From Desulfoluna spongiiphila (lineage in GTDB: Bacteria; Desulfobacterota; Desulfobacteria; Desulfobacterales; Desulfolunaceae), in NCBI RefSeq assembly GCF_900101345.1, contig NZ_FMUX01000017.1:80240-144239 (forward strand): a stretch of DNA of 64,000 nt. The letters run 5' to 3'. Each line of letters starts with the position of its first letter. The first letter of the stretch is position 1. Under the pieces are notes generated by a model. The model had not been told where the DNA came from. It ran no database searches and saw only the letters and a program-made list of their open reading frames with translations. Made by a program: the position numbers and the translations under genes. Of this stretch, positions 17,894 to 27,761 are shown one piece after another.

Positions 17894-18577
17894 TTACCGG
17901 ATGGGTTCCACCATGATTTTCTGGGCCATGCCCCGGCCGAGGATGTAGCGTTTGTTTTCCACGGCGATGACAAACTGTCCCCGGCCCTGGCTGGTGATCA
18001 CCTCAATGACATCCCCTCGCCTCAGGCCCATGGAGAGCAGGCGGGCCTCAAGGTTTTCACCGCACAGGTACTCTCGGATAATCAGCTTTTCTCCGGGTTT
18101 TGCCAGCATAAGGGGCATCAGGGGGACCCTCTTTTTCAGGCAAGACGAACAGATGCCGTAGATATCCATGCGATGCTGCAGCATATGGAAACCATGGCGG
18201 GCCGCGATGGCCTCCTGAAGCCGTTCCAGCTGGGTATCGGCAAACTCGGTGATCTCGCCGCACCGGGTGCAGATCATGTGATCGTGGTGGTCACCCAGGT
18301 GCCGGTGTTCGTAGAGGACGCGCCCGTTGTCGAATCGATTTTCCTGGGCAAACCCGTAGTGGCACATCAGCTCAAGGGTCTCCCGGAGAAAATCGGTCTC
18401 CACCGTGTGCCCTTCATCGGCAAGGAGCCGGGAGAGATCGTCGGCGGTGATGTGCTTTTCTGTTTTCAGAAAAGTTTCCAAAATGGTGAAGCGTTCATCA
18501 ATATTATCAATCCCCTCTTCCTTGAAGAGGGTGATAAACTGCTGTTTTTCAAGGTCATGAATCTGCATCATTGTCAT
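17894..18577 (-). CDS. Fur-family regulator fused to a FeoA-like domain
   Basis: This 227-residue protein joins two modules. Residues 1-148 are a Fur/PerR-type repressor with a winged helix (ITADDLSRLLADEGHTVETD). It has a His-rich metal site near 91-100 (HRHLGDHHDH) and two zinc-type CxxC pairs, Cys103/Cys106 and Cys143/Cys146. Residues 152-225 are FeoA-like (KLIIREYLCGENLEARLLSMGLRRGDVIEVI). FeoA normally stands alone beside the FeoB ferrous transporter, or occurs as the SH3-like domain at the end of DtxR-type regulators. The fusion suggests an iron-responsive repressor with an extra sensing or dimerisation domain. The ATG at 18577 has GGAGG 7 nt upstream; a GTG at 18592 is less likely. Confidence 0.85.
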   Translation of the reverse strand: MTMMQIHDLEKQQFITLFKEEGIDNIDERFTILETFLKTEKHITADDLSRLLADEGHTVETDFLRETLELMCHYGFAQENRFDNGRVLYEHRHLGDHHDHMICTRCGEITEFADTQLERLQEAIAARHGFHMLQHRMDIYGICSSCLKKRVPLMPLMLAKPGEKLIIREYLCGENLEARLLSMGLRRGDVIEVITSQGRGQFVIAVENKRYILGRGMAQKIMVEPIR

Positions 18578-18582
18578 ATATG

Positions 18583-18597
18583 CCTCCGCCACGGAGG
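18583..18597. promoter_or_regulatory. Inverted repeat spanning the -10 edge and ribosome-binding site of fur-feoA
   Basis: CCTCCG (18583-18588) and CGGAGG (18592-18597) form a 6-bp perfect inverted repeat with a 3-nt spacer. It overlaps the -10 element on one side and includes the Shine-Dalgarno sequence. It could be an operator or an RNA hairpin limiting translation. It does not resemble a Fur box. Confidence 0.4.
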
Positions 18598-18623
18598 ATA
18601 GTACAGCGTCTATAAGATGTCAA
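18595..18623 (-). promoter_or_regulatory. Sigma-70-type promoter of the fur-feoA fusion gene
   Basis: On the minus strand TTGACA (18618-18623) is separated by exactly 17 nt from TATCCT (18595-18600). The expected start point lies only about 12-15 nt before the ATG, giving a very short leader. Confidence 0.65.
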
Positions 18624-18694
18624 CCGACCGAAACAGGTGATCCGCCCTGTTTTCAACCGCCTCCCCCAGGGTACCGATGGGCCGGTCAGCATAT

Positions 18695-18736
18695 AAAAAA
18701 GGCCCGCCTCCCCCTAACGGGAAAGGCGGGCCTTTT
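18695..18736 (-). terminator. Intrinsic terminator of htpG
   Basis: AAGGCCCGCCT (18699-18709) and AGGCGGGCCTT (18724-18734) form an 11-bp stem. On the minus strand it is followed by a T-run, about 55 nt after the htpG stop codon. Confidence 0.88.
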
Positions 18737-18789
18737 CGTGTCTGTTCAATGGTGCGCCTGAAACCAAACGTCCCTTTCCGCCACCTGGG

Positions 18790-20706
18790 CTACAGCGCCT
18801 TGGCCATTAGCTCGCCCACGCGCTTGGAGAAAAGGGCCGGGTCTTCGACGCGGCCGCCCTCGCTGATGATGGCCAGGTCGTAGAGAAGCTGTGCATGATC
18901 AGGCAGCACGGGGTTGCCCGCGTCCTTTTCAAACAGGCTTTTCACGGCAACAACCAGGGGATGGTCTCCGTTGAGTTCCAGGACCCTTTTCTGCTTGGGC
19001 ATCTCCTGGCCGGAGGCCTTCATGATTTTTTCCATGTAGGCGCTCATGCCCAGGGCGTCCCCGGAGAGGCAGGAGACGGAATCCTTGAGGCGGCTGGAAA
19101 GCTTCACCTCTTTGATCTCCTCGTCCAGCTGCTTCTGGAGGTACTCCATGAAATTCTTGAAGGCCTCCTTGGTGTCGTCATCCACCTCGGTGAGGTCCAG
19201 ATCGCCCATCTCCGCACTCTTGAGCTTCTTGCCGTCGAACTCGGGCAGGGACTGAACCACCCACTCGTCCACGGGATCGCTCATGAGAAGGACCTCGTAA
19301 TCCTTGGCCTTCAGGGCCTCCAGGTGGGGGCTTCCGGCCAGGGAGACCAGGTCTTCACCGGTGATGTAGTAGATGAACTCCTGGTCCTCTTTCATGCCCG
19401 CCACGTACTCCTCAAGGGAGACATAGGCCCCGTCGGACTTGGTGGTCTTGTACCGGATCAGCTTGGCGAGCTTGTCCCGGTTGTCATGGTCCATGGGAAT
19501 GCCGGACTTGATGGCCGGGCCGAACTCGTCAAAGAAGCCCGCATAGGTCTCTTTCTCCATCTTGGAGAAGAGCTCGAGGACCTTCTTGACGAGGTTCTTG
19601 CGAATGTTGCGCACCAGGCGGTTCTGCTGGAGGATCTCACGGCTGACGTTCAGGTTCAGGTCGGAGGCGTCCACCACCCCTTTGATGAAGCCCAGGTACT
19701 CGGGCATCAGCTCGGTGCAGTCGTCCATGATGAAGACACGCTTGCAGTAGAGGTGGATGCCGGTTTTCTTTTCGCTGTAGTACATGTCCATGGGCGCCTT
19801 GGAGGGCACATAGAGAAGGGCATCGTACTCGGTGGTCCCTTCGAACTTCATGTGGATCTTGTCCAGGGGGGAGTTCCAGTCGTGGCTGATGTGCCGGTAG
19901 AACTCGTCGTACTCCTCGTCGGTCACCTCGCTCTTGGGCGTGGCCCAGATGGCCTTCATGGAGTTCAGGGTCTCGTCGGCCCGGACCTTTTTTGTGGTCT
20001 CTCCGATGGGCTTGCCGTCGGCGTCCTTGATGATCTCTTCGTCGGGGAGGGGCTCGGTCTTCTCCACGTTCATGATCACCGGATAGGCCACGAAATCGGA
20101 GTGCTGCTTGACCACGCGCTTGATGGCCCACTCCTCGGTGAAGTCCTCTTCCAGGCCTTCGGCTTTCAGCTGCAGGGTGATGGTGGTGCCGTGCTCTTTT
20201 TTGGCGCAGGTCTCAAGGGTATAGGACCCGAGGCCGTCGGACTCCCAGCGCACCGCCTCGCCCTCGCCCGCCTTGCGGGTCTCAACCGTCACCTTGTCGG
20301 CCACGATAAAGGCGCTGTAAAAGCCCACGCCGAACTGGCCGATGAGCTCAGGGGCAATGGCATCGCCCTTCTTGGACTCTTCCATGGCCTTCATGAAAGC
20401 CGCCGTGCCGCTCTTTGCGATGGTGCCCAGGTTCTCCACCACCTCATCCCGGGTCATGCCGATGCCGTTGTCCGAGATGACAAGGGTCTTGGTTTCACTG
20501 TCCGGAGCGATGCGGATATGAAGCTCGCCCTCTCCTTCCAGAAGCTCCGTGTGGGTCTGGGCCTCGAAGCGAAGCTTGTCGATGGCATCCGACGCGTTGG
20601 AAATCAGCTCCCGGAGAAAAATCTCCTCGTTGGAATAAAGGGAGTTAACGATCAGGTTCATCAGTTGCTGAACTTCCGTTTCAAACTGACGCGTCTCTTT
20701 GCTCAT
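18790..20706 (-). CDS. htpG: Chaperone HtpG (Hsp90)
   Basis: This ATP-dependent cytosolic chaperone has 638 residues, normal for bacterial Hsp90. The N-terminal GHKL nucleotide-binding signatures are present: YSNEEIFLRELISNASDA, LVISDNGIGM and IGQFGVGFYSAF. The middle domain includes VFIMDDCTELMPEYLGF and the catalytic-loop segment NVSREILQQNRLVR. The C-terminal dimerisation region is complete. AGGAGA precedes the ATG. It is monocistronic, bounded by its own terminator and an upstream promoter-like sequence. Confidence 0.97.
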   Translation of the reverse strand: MSKETRQFETEVQQLMNLIVNSLYSNEEIFLRELISNASDAIDKLRFEAQTHTELLEGEGELHIRIAPDSETKTLVISDNGIGMTRDEVVENLGTIAKSGTAAFMKAMEESKKGDAIAPELIGQFGVGFYSAFIVADKVTVETRKAGEGEAVRWESDGLGSYTLETCAKKEHGTTITLQLKAEGLEEDFTEEWAIKRVVKQHSDFVAYPVIMNVEKTEPLPDEEIIKDADGKPIGETTKKVRADETLNSMKAIWATPKSEVTDEEYDEFYRHISHDWNSPLDKIHMKFEGTTEYDALLYVPSKAPMDMYYSEKKTGIHLYCKRVFIMDDCTELMPEYLGFIKGVVDASDLNLNVSREILQQNRLVRNIRKNLVKKVLELFSKMEKETYAGFFDEFGPAIKSGIPMDHDNRDKLAKLIRYKTTKSDGAYVSLEEYVAGMKEDQEFIYYITGEDLVSLAGSPHLEALKAKDYEVLLMSDPVDEWVVQSLPEFDGKKLKSAEMGDLDLTEVDDDTKEAFKNFMEYLQKQLDEEIKEVKLSSRLKDSVSCLSGDALGMSAYMEKIMKASGQEMPKQKRVLELNGDHPLVVAVKSLFEKDAGNPVLPDHAQLLYDLAIISEGGRVEDPALFSKRVGELMAKAL

Positions 20707-21154
20707 GGTCTCTCCTCACATCATGTGTGTTCATGGTTGTTCCGTGGTGCCGCATGGGCCCCGACCTGTTCCCGGCAGGAGCCCCGCACTGGCCCGAATA
20801 TGTTTTCCCTGCATCCGGCAGGGATGTAAACCACATAAAATTTTATGCAGAATCGGGTGATGTCAAGCACCCCGGCCAAAAAAAATGCCAGGGCCGCCCC
20901 GGCCTTGAAAGAACTTGCACCCCGCCATGAATCTAAGATAATGTGGCGTAATCATTCAACCCGGCGGCCTCCGCACGGGATCAAAGGGCCCAAGCCCGTT
21001 GATTTTGTTGGGGGTTCAAAAAAAGGCGTCAGGGCACCACCGGGCATCCCCCGGCCTGCTCCCTGGCCCTTGCACGGCACCGGGTTCCTCACGACGACCG
21101 AAGCCGCGCCCTTTTTTCGAAGAGCGCGCTTCCACACACAATCGGACACACGCT
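20707..21154. other. Intergenic region between divergent htpG and a radical SAM gene
   Basis: No gene is supported in these 450 bases. It holds a candidate htpG promoter at 20840-20866. The right half is GC-rich with CCGG/CCCGG-type motifs but no copy of the repeat families seen elsewhere. Confidence 0.4.
20840..20866 (-). promoter_or_regulatory. Candidate htpG promoter
   Basis: On the minus strand TTGACA (20861-20866), preceded by GC, is followed after 15 nt by TAAAAT (20840-20845). The start point would be about 125 nt upstream of the htpG ATG. The spacing is short for sigma-70. CTTGACA could also be read as a heat-shock-type -35 box, but the matching CCCCAT -10 is absent. Confidence 0.35.
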
Positions 21155-22042
21155 ATGAATGAGTACGGCATGGATTACGAAGGCATGATTTTCAGGCCCC
21201 CTTCGGAGGCTTACAGCATCCTGCTCCAGGTGACGGTGGGCTGTTCCCACAACAAGTGCACCTTCTGCGAGATGTACAAAGAAAAGAGAATCTTCAAAAT
21301 CAAAAGCGATGAGCAGATCATGAAGGACCTCGCCTTTGCGGCGAAGCACCACCGCCATATCCGGCGCCTCTTCCTTTGTGACGGCGATGCCCTCATCCTG
21401 CCCCAGAAGCGCCTGGTGCACATCCTCAAGGAGGTCAAGCGGCAACTCCCCTGGGTGGAACGGGTGGGCACCTACGCCAACACCAAGAGCATCGCAAAAA
21501 AAAGCGTGGAAGAGCTCAAAGAGCTGAAAGCCTTAGGGCTTTCCATCGCATACATGGGCCTTGAGACCGGTGACGACCAGACCCTTTCCGCCATCAAAAA
21601 AGGGGCGGACGCTGCCCGCATGATCGACATGGGCAAAAAAATCCGCTCGGCCGGCATCAAGCTCTCCGTCACCGTGCTGCTGGGCATCGCAGGACGGGAG
21701 CGTTCCATGGTCCACGCCCAGGAAACCGGCCGGGTCCTGTCGGCCATCGATCCCGAGTACGTGGGGGCCTTGAGCCTCATGCTCACCCCGGGCACCCCCC
21801 TTTATGAGGATCACCTGGCAGGAAACTTTCCGGTGCTGGAACCCGATGAGCTGCTCCGTGAGCTGGGTGCCATGATCGCGGCCACCCATATGACCGACGG
21901 CCTCTTTCACTCCAACCACGCCTCCAACTACCTTCCCATCAGGGCAAAAATGCCCGCAGAGAAGGAGAAGACCCTTGCCCTTATCAATCGGGCCCTTGAG
22001 GGAAAAGTGGCCCTGAAGCCGGAGCATTTGCGGGCCCTCTAA
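21155..22042 (+). CDS. Radical SAM protein with a CX4CX2C cluster motif
   Basis: The 295-residue enzyme opens with MNEYGMDYEGMIFRPPSEAY. It carries the 4Fe-4S cysteines Cys30, Cys35 and Cys38 in GCSHNKCTFCEMYKEK, a CX4CX2C spacing rather than CX3CX2C. Downstream SAM-binding elements are present: FLCDGDALILP, and AYMGLETGDDQTLSAIKKGA as the Elp3/MiaB/NifB-type ExGxD region. The family is widespread in anaerobes and lacks a known substrate. The frame opens earlier at 20999, but the ATG at 21155 begins the conserved N-terminus. The Shine-Dalgarno is weak. Confidence 0.82.
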   Translation: MNEYGMDYEGMIFRPPSEAYSILLQVTVGCSHNKCTFCEMYKEKRIFKIKSDEQIMKDLAFAAKHHRHIRRLFLCDGDALILPQKRLVHILKEVKRQLPWVERVGTYANTKSIAKKSVEELKELKALGLSIAYMGLETGDDQTLSAIKKGADAARMIDMGKKIRSAGIKLSVTVLLGIAGRERSMVHAQETGRVLSAIDPEYVGALSLMLTPGTPLYEDHLAGNFPVLEPDELLRELGAMIAATHMTDGLFHSNHASNYLPIRAKMPAEKEKTLALINRALEGKVALKPEHLRAL

Positions 22043-22150
22043 TCCATTGATTTGGTTTGACAAAGGCGGAAACCCGCTGTAAAACCTGTGGCTCAACAGA
22101 TAATCCGGGCGAACCGGGCCTGCCGGAAAAACGGTGTCCCTGAAAGGGCA

Positions 22151-22172
22151 CCTCCCTCGGGGAGGGGCTTTT
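22151..22172 (+). terminator. Weak terminator-like hairpin after the radical SAM gene
   Basis: CCTCCC and GGGAGG surround a 2-3 nt loop, followed by GGCTTTT about 110 nt after the stop codon. The T-run is short. Confidence 0.4.
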
Positions 22173-22306
22173 GATCAGCGTTTCTGCGTGTGTTCCAAGG
22201 ACGTTGCCTCCCGCCCCCGTTTCCAGTGAGGGCGGGCACCGGTTTTCCCAAACGGTATGCCACACCCTATTTTAGTTTGTAATAACCAGTAAGGAGACAG
22301 TACGCC

Positions 22307-24322
22307 ATGAGCGACAGCCAGCTCACCCTTGACGATCTTTGCATCAACACACTGCGCACCCTGGCCATGGATGCGGTTCAAAAGGCCAACTCCGGCCACC
22401 CGGGTGCCCCCATGGGACTGGCACCGGCCGCCTATGTGCTCTGGACCAAACACCTCAACCACAACCCGAAAAACTCCGCATGGCCCGATCGTGACCGGTT
22501 TGTCCTCTCCGGCGGCCACGGCTCGGCCCTGCTCTACAGCCTGCTCCACTTAACCGGTTACGGCCTCAGCATCGACGACCTCAAGGCCTTTCGTCAGTGG
22601 GAGAGCAAGACCCCCGGCCACCCCGAATACGGGCACACCAACGGCGTGGAAGTGACCACCGGCCCCCTGGGCCAGGGCATCGCCAACGCCGTGGGCATGG
22701 CCATGGCCGAACGCCACCTGGCAGCCACCTACAACACCGATGAGCACACCATCGTGGACCACCGCACCTACGTGATGTGCGGAGACGGCGACCTCATGGA
22801 AGGCGTGGCCCTGGAGGCCATCTCCATGGCCGGCCACCTGGGCCTGGGCAAACTGACCTGCCTGTACGACGACAACGAGATCACCATCGAAGGCGGCACC
22901 GACATCGCCTTCACCGAAGACGTGGCGGCCCGTTTCGAAGCCTGCGGCTGGATCACCATCCGCGTTGAAGACGGCAACAACCACGAAGCCATCGACGCGG
23001 CCTTAACCGAAGCCAAGGCCCAGGACGAGAAGCCCACCGTCATCCTCATGCGCACCACCATCGCTTACGGCAGCCCCAACAAAGGCGGCACATCGGGAGC
23101 TCACGGTTCCCCCCTGGGCGACGAAGAGATCCTTCTCACCAAAAAGGCCCTCGGCTGGCCCTCCACCGAGCCCTTCTTCGTGCCCGAAGAGGCCAAAGCC
23201 GTTTTTTCCGCCTGCATGGACAAAGGGGAAAAGGCCGAGAACCTGTGGCAGGAGCGCTTCAACGCCTACGCCAAGGCCCACCCCAAGCGCACCAACCAGT
23301 GGGTGGACGGCGTCAGCGGCTTTCTGACCTTCGGCTGGGACAAAGAGATCCCCGCCTTCACCCCCGAAGACGGCAAAATTGCCACCCGCTCGGCTTCCGG
23401 CAAGGTGTTAAACGCCATTGCCCCCAACCTGCCGGGCCTCATCGGCGGCTCCGCCGACCTGGCCCCGTCAAACAACACCTTCATGAACGGCTGCGGCGTG
23501 TTCCAAAATGGTTCCTACGACGGCCGGAACATCCGCTTCGGTGTCCGTGAGCACGCCATGGGTGCGGTGATGAACGGCATGTTCGTCCACGGCGGTGTCC
23601 GCCCCTTCGGCGGCACCTTCCTCGTCTTTGCAGACTACATGCGCCCGGCCATCCGCGTGGCCAGCCTCATGAAGCTGCCCATCATCTATGTCTTCACCCA
23701 CGACAGCATCGCAGTGGGCGAAGACGGACCCACCCACCAGCCCGTGGAGCATGTGGCCGCCTTAAGGGCCATCCCCGGCCTCACCGTCCTGCGCCCGGGA
23801 TGCGCCTCCGAGACCGCCGACGCCTGGCGCCTGGCCCTTAAGATCACCGACGGCCCCACGGCCATCATCCTCTCCCGCCAGGGCCTGCCCGTCTCCGACC
23901 GCAGCAAGGCCGAAGGCTCGGTCCCCAGCGGTGCCTACATCCTCAAGGACACCGAGGGCACCCCCGACGCCATCCTCATGGCCTCCGGCTCCGAGGTCCA
24001 CATCACCGTGGAAGCGGCCGAAAAACTGGCCGCACAAGGGGTTAACGCCCGGGTGGTGAGCATGCCCAGCTGGGAACTCTTCGAGATGAACCAGCAGAAC
24101 TACAAGGACTGGGTCCTCCTGCCCGAGGTGAAAACCCGCGTGGCCGTCGAGGCCGGCATCTCCATGGGCTGGGACAAATACGTCGGCGACAAAGGCACCG
24201 TCATCGCCATGGACGGCTTCGGCGCATCCGCCCCCGGCGGCACCCTCCTCAAAGAGTTCGGGTTCACCGCCGACAACATCGTCGAAAAGACCCTGGCACT
24301 CATCGAGAAAAACAAGGCGTAG
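22307..24322 (+). CDS. tkt: Transketolase
   Basis: This thiamine-diphosphate enzyme of the pentose phosphate pathway transfers two-carbon ketol units. At 671 residues it is full length. The N-terminal ANSGHPGAPMGLAP and TTGPLGQGIANAVGMA motifs are present. The ThDP motif is GDGDLMEGVALEAISMAGHLGL followed by YDDNEITIEG, and the pyrimidine-domain motif is TRSASGKVL, with FGVREHAMGAVMNGM and HDSIAVGEDGPTHQPVEH. AAGGAG lies 10 nt before the ATG. The gene is single and ends before a strong shared terminator. Confidence 0.97.
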   Translation: MSDSQLTLDDLCINTLRTLAMDAVQKANSGHPGAPMGLAPAAYVLWTKHLNHNPKNSAWPDRDRFVLSGGHGSALLYSLLHLTGYGLSIDDLKAFRQWESKTPGHPEYGHTNGVEVTTGPLGQGIANAVGMAMAERHLAATYNTDEHTIVDHRTYVMCGDGDLMEGVALEAISMAGHLGLGKLTCLYDDNEITIEGGTDIAFTEDVAARFEACGWITIRVEDGNNHEAIDAALTEAKAQDEKPTVILMRTTIAYGSPNKGGTSGAHGSPLGDEEILLTKKALGWPSTEPFFVPEEAKAVFSACMDKGEKAENLWQERFNAYAKAHPKRTNQWVDGVSGFLTFGWDKEIPAFTPEDGKIATRSASGKVLNAIAPNLPGLIGGSADLAPSNNTFMNGCGVFQNGSYDGRNIRFGVREHAMGAVMNGMFVHGGVRPFGGTFLVFADYMRPAIRVASLMKLPIIYVFTHDSIAVGEDGPTHQPVEHVAALRAIPGLTVLRPGCASETADAWRLALKITDGPTAIILSRQGLPVSDRSKAEGSVPSGAYILKDTEGTPDAILMASGSEVHITVEAAEKLAAQGVNARVVSMPSWELFEMNQQNYKDWVLLPEVKTRVAVEAGISMGWDKYVGDKGTVIAMDGFGASAPGGTLLKEFGFTADNIVEKTLALIEKNKA

Positions 24323-24446
24323 GTTCGCAAATGCTCCGGGGCTCGCTTGTCGCGCCCCGGCCAGGTGGCATTCAGCGAGCAGTGAAACATTGCAAGGCCG
24401 TAGGGGGGCTCGCCCCTGCGCATTTGCTTACGGGCTTCGCCCGTAA
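24323..24446. repeat. Decayed family D intergenic repeat after tkt
   Basis: GCAAATGC near 24327 and GCATTTGC near 24419 are the remains of the outer stem. Inside are CCGGGGC...GCCCCGG, and beyond the stem is the ACGGGCTTCGCCCGT mini-hairpin (24432-24446) also seen next to other D copies. A degenerate core-like CCGGCGGCCCTGCC lies near 24507. Confidence 0.5.
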
Positions 24447-24553
24447 CACCCCTCTTTCATGGGGCCGCGCAATTCAACCGCCACGAAGAACTATTCAGTG
24501 ATAGCCCCGGCGGCCCTGCCGAGGACTATTTAAAAAAAACGGAATAGTTACAA

Positions 24554-24597
24554 TAAAAAAGCCCGACACCATCAAGCATGGTGTCGGGCTTTTTTTG
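24554..24597. terminator. Strong bidirectional terminator between tkt and ahcY
   Basis: GCCCGACACCAT (24561-24572) and ATGGTGTCGGGC (24578-24589) form a perfect 12-bp stem with a 5-nt loop. An A-run flanks the left and an 8-nt T-run the right, so it can serve both convergent genes. Confidence 0.93.
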
Positions 24598-24600
24598 TTT

Positions 24601-24704
24601 TTTACGGGCGTAGCCCGTAGGCGAATGCTCTGAGCCCGAGGAACGAGGGCTCAGAGCATTCGCAACCTGGGGTCCAGGGGATTTATCCCCTGGCCGCCGG
24701 AGGC
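24601..24704 (-). repeat. Family D intergenic repeat with a 17-bp perfect hairpin
   Basis: ACGGGCGTAGCCCGT opens the unit. The main hairpin pairs 24621-24637 perfectly with 24647-24663 around the loop GAGGAACGA (24638-24646). A CCAGGGGA/TCCCCTGG hairpin then leads into the terminal core GCCGCCGGAGGC, which is 20 nt from the ahcY stop. On the minus strand the unit begins with the core just after ahcY. Confidence 0.85.
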
Positions 24705-24723
24705 TGGCTTTTGGCCTGAGCTA

Positions 24724-26148
<1,425 letters not shown>

Positions 26149-26259
26149 GTTGCGTCCTCCTTAAGGATGTCTATGATCAATAACTGTTTTGATGTCTTTG
26201 GTGTTCTTATCGGCTTTGCTGCGGTCACCCCCCAGGGCAAACGCATTTAACTGTGAGTT

Positions 26260-26300
26260 GCCTCCGGCGGGTCGCTTTTTGAAAAAAGCTCCGCAAAACG
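26260..26300 (-). repeat. Family C intergenic repeat upstream of ahcY
   Basis: On the minus strand it reads GCGGAGC, a T/A-rich stretch, then GCGACCCGCCGGAGGC. The core end faces the ahcY start about 110 nt away. Confidence 0.7.
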
Positions 26301-26375
26301 TTTCTGTTGCCTGCACTTTAAGCGAAATCAATCGAAATACGAGCACATTTGAATGGACCAAAACCGCACTCAATA

Positions 26376-26427
26376 CCTGTTTGTCAAACTTTTCAAAAGC
26401 TTGGCCCCCGACAGGGCCGCCGGAGGC
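26376..26427 (-). repeat. Family B intergenic repeat downstream of the SahR-like gene
   Basis: The plus strand runs from CCTGTTTGTCAAACTTTTC through AAAAGCTTGGCCCCC to GCCGCCGGAGGC. On the minus strand the core is the first part, met about 92 nt after the stop at 26520. Confidence 0.75.
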
Positions 26428-26519
26428 AAAATCTAAATGCGGTGGCCCTGGGTCACCCCCAGCAAGATCTTGCGTACAAAACATACGTGCCGCGGGCCCG
26501 GCCCGTCGGCAGACAAAAA

Positions 26520-27467
26520 TCAGGTTGAAGACGGGGAGACCGGAGTTCCAGCCCCTGCCTTCACCGCCTGACAGATCATCACCGCAGGCCCCCGGGAGGG
26601 TGAAAAATGCCGGGTACTCTCCACGGCAAACCCCGCATCATGGATCCAGCCCATGAGCTCATCCTCGGAAAAACCGAGCCAGCGGTCCCCGAACCGGTCC
26701 CTCAGGGATTCGTCGGCGTGCTGGCCGAACTCGGCCACAAGCAGGCGCCCTCCTTCGGCCACCACCCGGCCCGACTCGTTCAAGGCGAGCCGCGGGTTGT
26801 CCAGATGGTGCAGGGCCAGGGAGATGACCGCCAGGTCCACCTCACCGTCCCCCATGGGAAGGTGTTCGAGTTCCCCCAGGCGCAGGTCAAAGTCGCCCCC
26901 CATGGCCTTGAGCCTCTTCTCCGCCTCTTTGAGCATGTTGGAGGAGCTGTCCACCCCCACCACCTGCTCAACGCGTTCGGCAAGCCGGGTCATAAGCGCC
27001 CCGGTCCCGCAGCCGAGGTCCACGGCCATGCGGCAGGGACGGATGGCCGCCATCAGGGCCTCGTTGAGGTCGAAATCACCGATGAGATCCACCTTCAGGT
27101 GTTCCCAGCGGGGGGCAATGTCATCAAAGAACTGCTGACGGCGGAGCCTCCGCTCGAAGACAATGGCCTCGGCCCGCGTGAGGTCCTCCTGGATCAGGGC
27201 CTCCCCCTCGGACAGGGACTCCACCAGGGTAGCCACCAGGGCCCCGGCCCCTTCCTTTTCCGCCGAATAAAAGGCCCACACCCCGTCGCGGCGGCAGGAG
27301 AGAAGCCCGCAATCCGTAAGGATCTTGAGGTGCCTGGAAATGCGGGACTGCCCCATGCCCATGAGGGTAACGATCTCGTTGACGCTCATTTCATGGTGAA
27401 GCAGGATATGGTAGAGGCGAATGCGCGTGCTGTCCGCCATCGCTTTGAAATAGATCAGACTTTTCAT
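26520..27467 (-). CDS. ArsR-type HTH regulator fused to a class I methyltransferase domain (SahR-like)
   Basis: The 315-residue protein has an N-terminal ArsR winged helix (about 1-85; MKSLIYFKAMADSTRIRLYH, then SRISRHLKILTDCGLL). A C-terminal SAM-binding methyltransferase-fold domain follows (motif I VDLGCGTG at 149-156, then VISLALHHLDNP). SahR regulators of the SAM/methionine cycle in Desulfobacterota belong to the ArsR family and sense S-adenosylhomocysteine. Here the gene sits directly upstream of ahcY, with a strong palindrome before its own start, which makes a SahR assignment likely. It could alternatively be an ArsR/UbiE-type protein of unrelated function. The frame extends to 27584, but the ATG at 27467 begins at the HTH. 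Confidence 0.78.
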   Translation of the reverse strand: MKSLIYFKAMADSTRIRLYHILLHHEMSVNEIVTLMGMGQSRISRHLKILTDCGLLSCRRDGVWAFYSAEKEGAGALVATLVESLSEGEALIQEDLTRAEAIVFERRLRRQQFFDDIAPRWEHLKVDLIGDFDLNEALMAAIRPCRMAVDLGCGTGALMTRLAERVEQVVGVDSSSNMLKEAEKRLKAMGGDFDLRLGELEHLPMGDGEVDLAVISLALHHLDNPRLALNESGRVVAEGGRLLVAEFGQHADESLRDRFGDRWLGFSEDELMGWIHDAGFAVESTRHFSPSRGPAVMICQAVKAGAGTPVSPSST

Positions 27468-27499
27468 ACCCGAATGCTCCCCCGCCGGTTCAAATATCC

Positions 27500-27523
27500 A
27501 TATATCAAGATTTATTGATATAT
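27500..27523. promoter_or_regulatory. Palindromic operator upstream of the SahR-like gene
   Basis: ATATATCAA (27500-27508) and TTGATATAT (27515-27523) form a perfect 9-bp inverted repeat with a 6-nt spacer, 33 nt before the start codon. AT-rich ATATCAA/TTGATAT repeats are typical ArsR-family operators, so autoregulation is likely. No equally good copy was seen before ahcY. Confidence 0.7.
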
Positions 27524-27761
27524 AGATTTTCCCGTCTCCTGTCAAGTGGTTGCCCGCCTCCTGCGTCTGAAAATGACCTTGCACCCCGATGATGCCACAG
27601 CTATAATTAGCGATGCGATCGTTACGGAACCCCGTCCAAAGGCCCTGTTCCGGCCCCTCGCATGCTTTTTATTCAGAGAAAAAAGGCCCCTGTCGTTAAA
27701 CTGAAATGATGATGTTTTGCCCGGCCAGTATCCATGACGGGCGACCGAAGGACTGACACCC

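Noticed and set aside
26149..26519. SAH riboswitch upstream of ahcY
   Set aside because: The gap was inspected for the conserved SAH-riboswitch segments and shows only C and B repeats and a normal ribosome-binding site.
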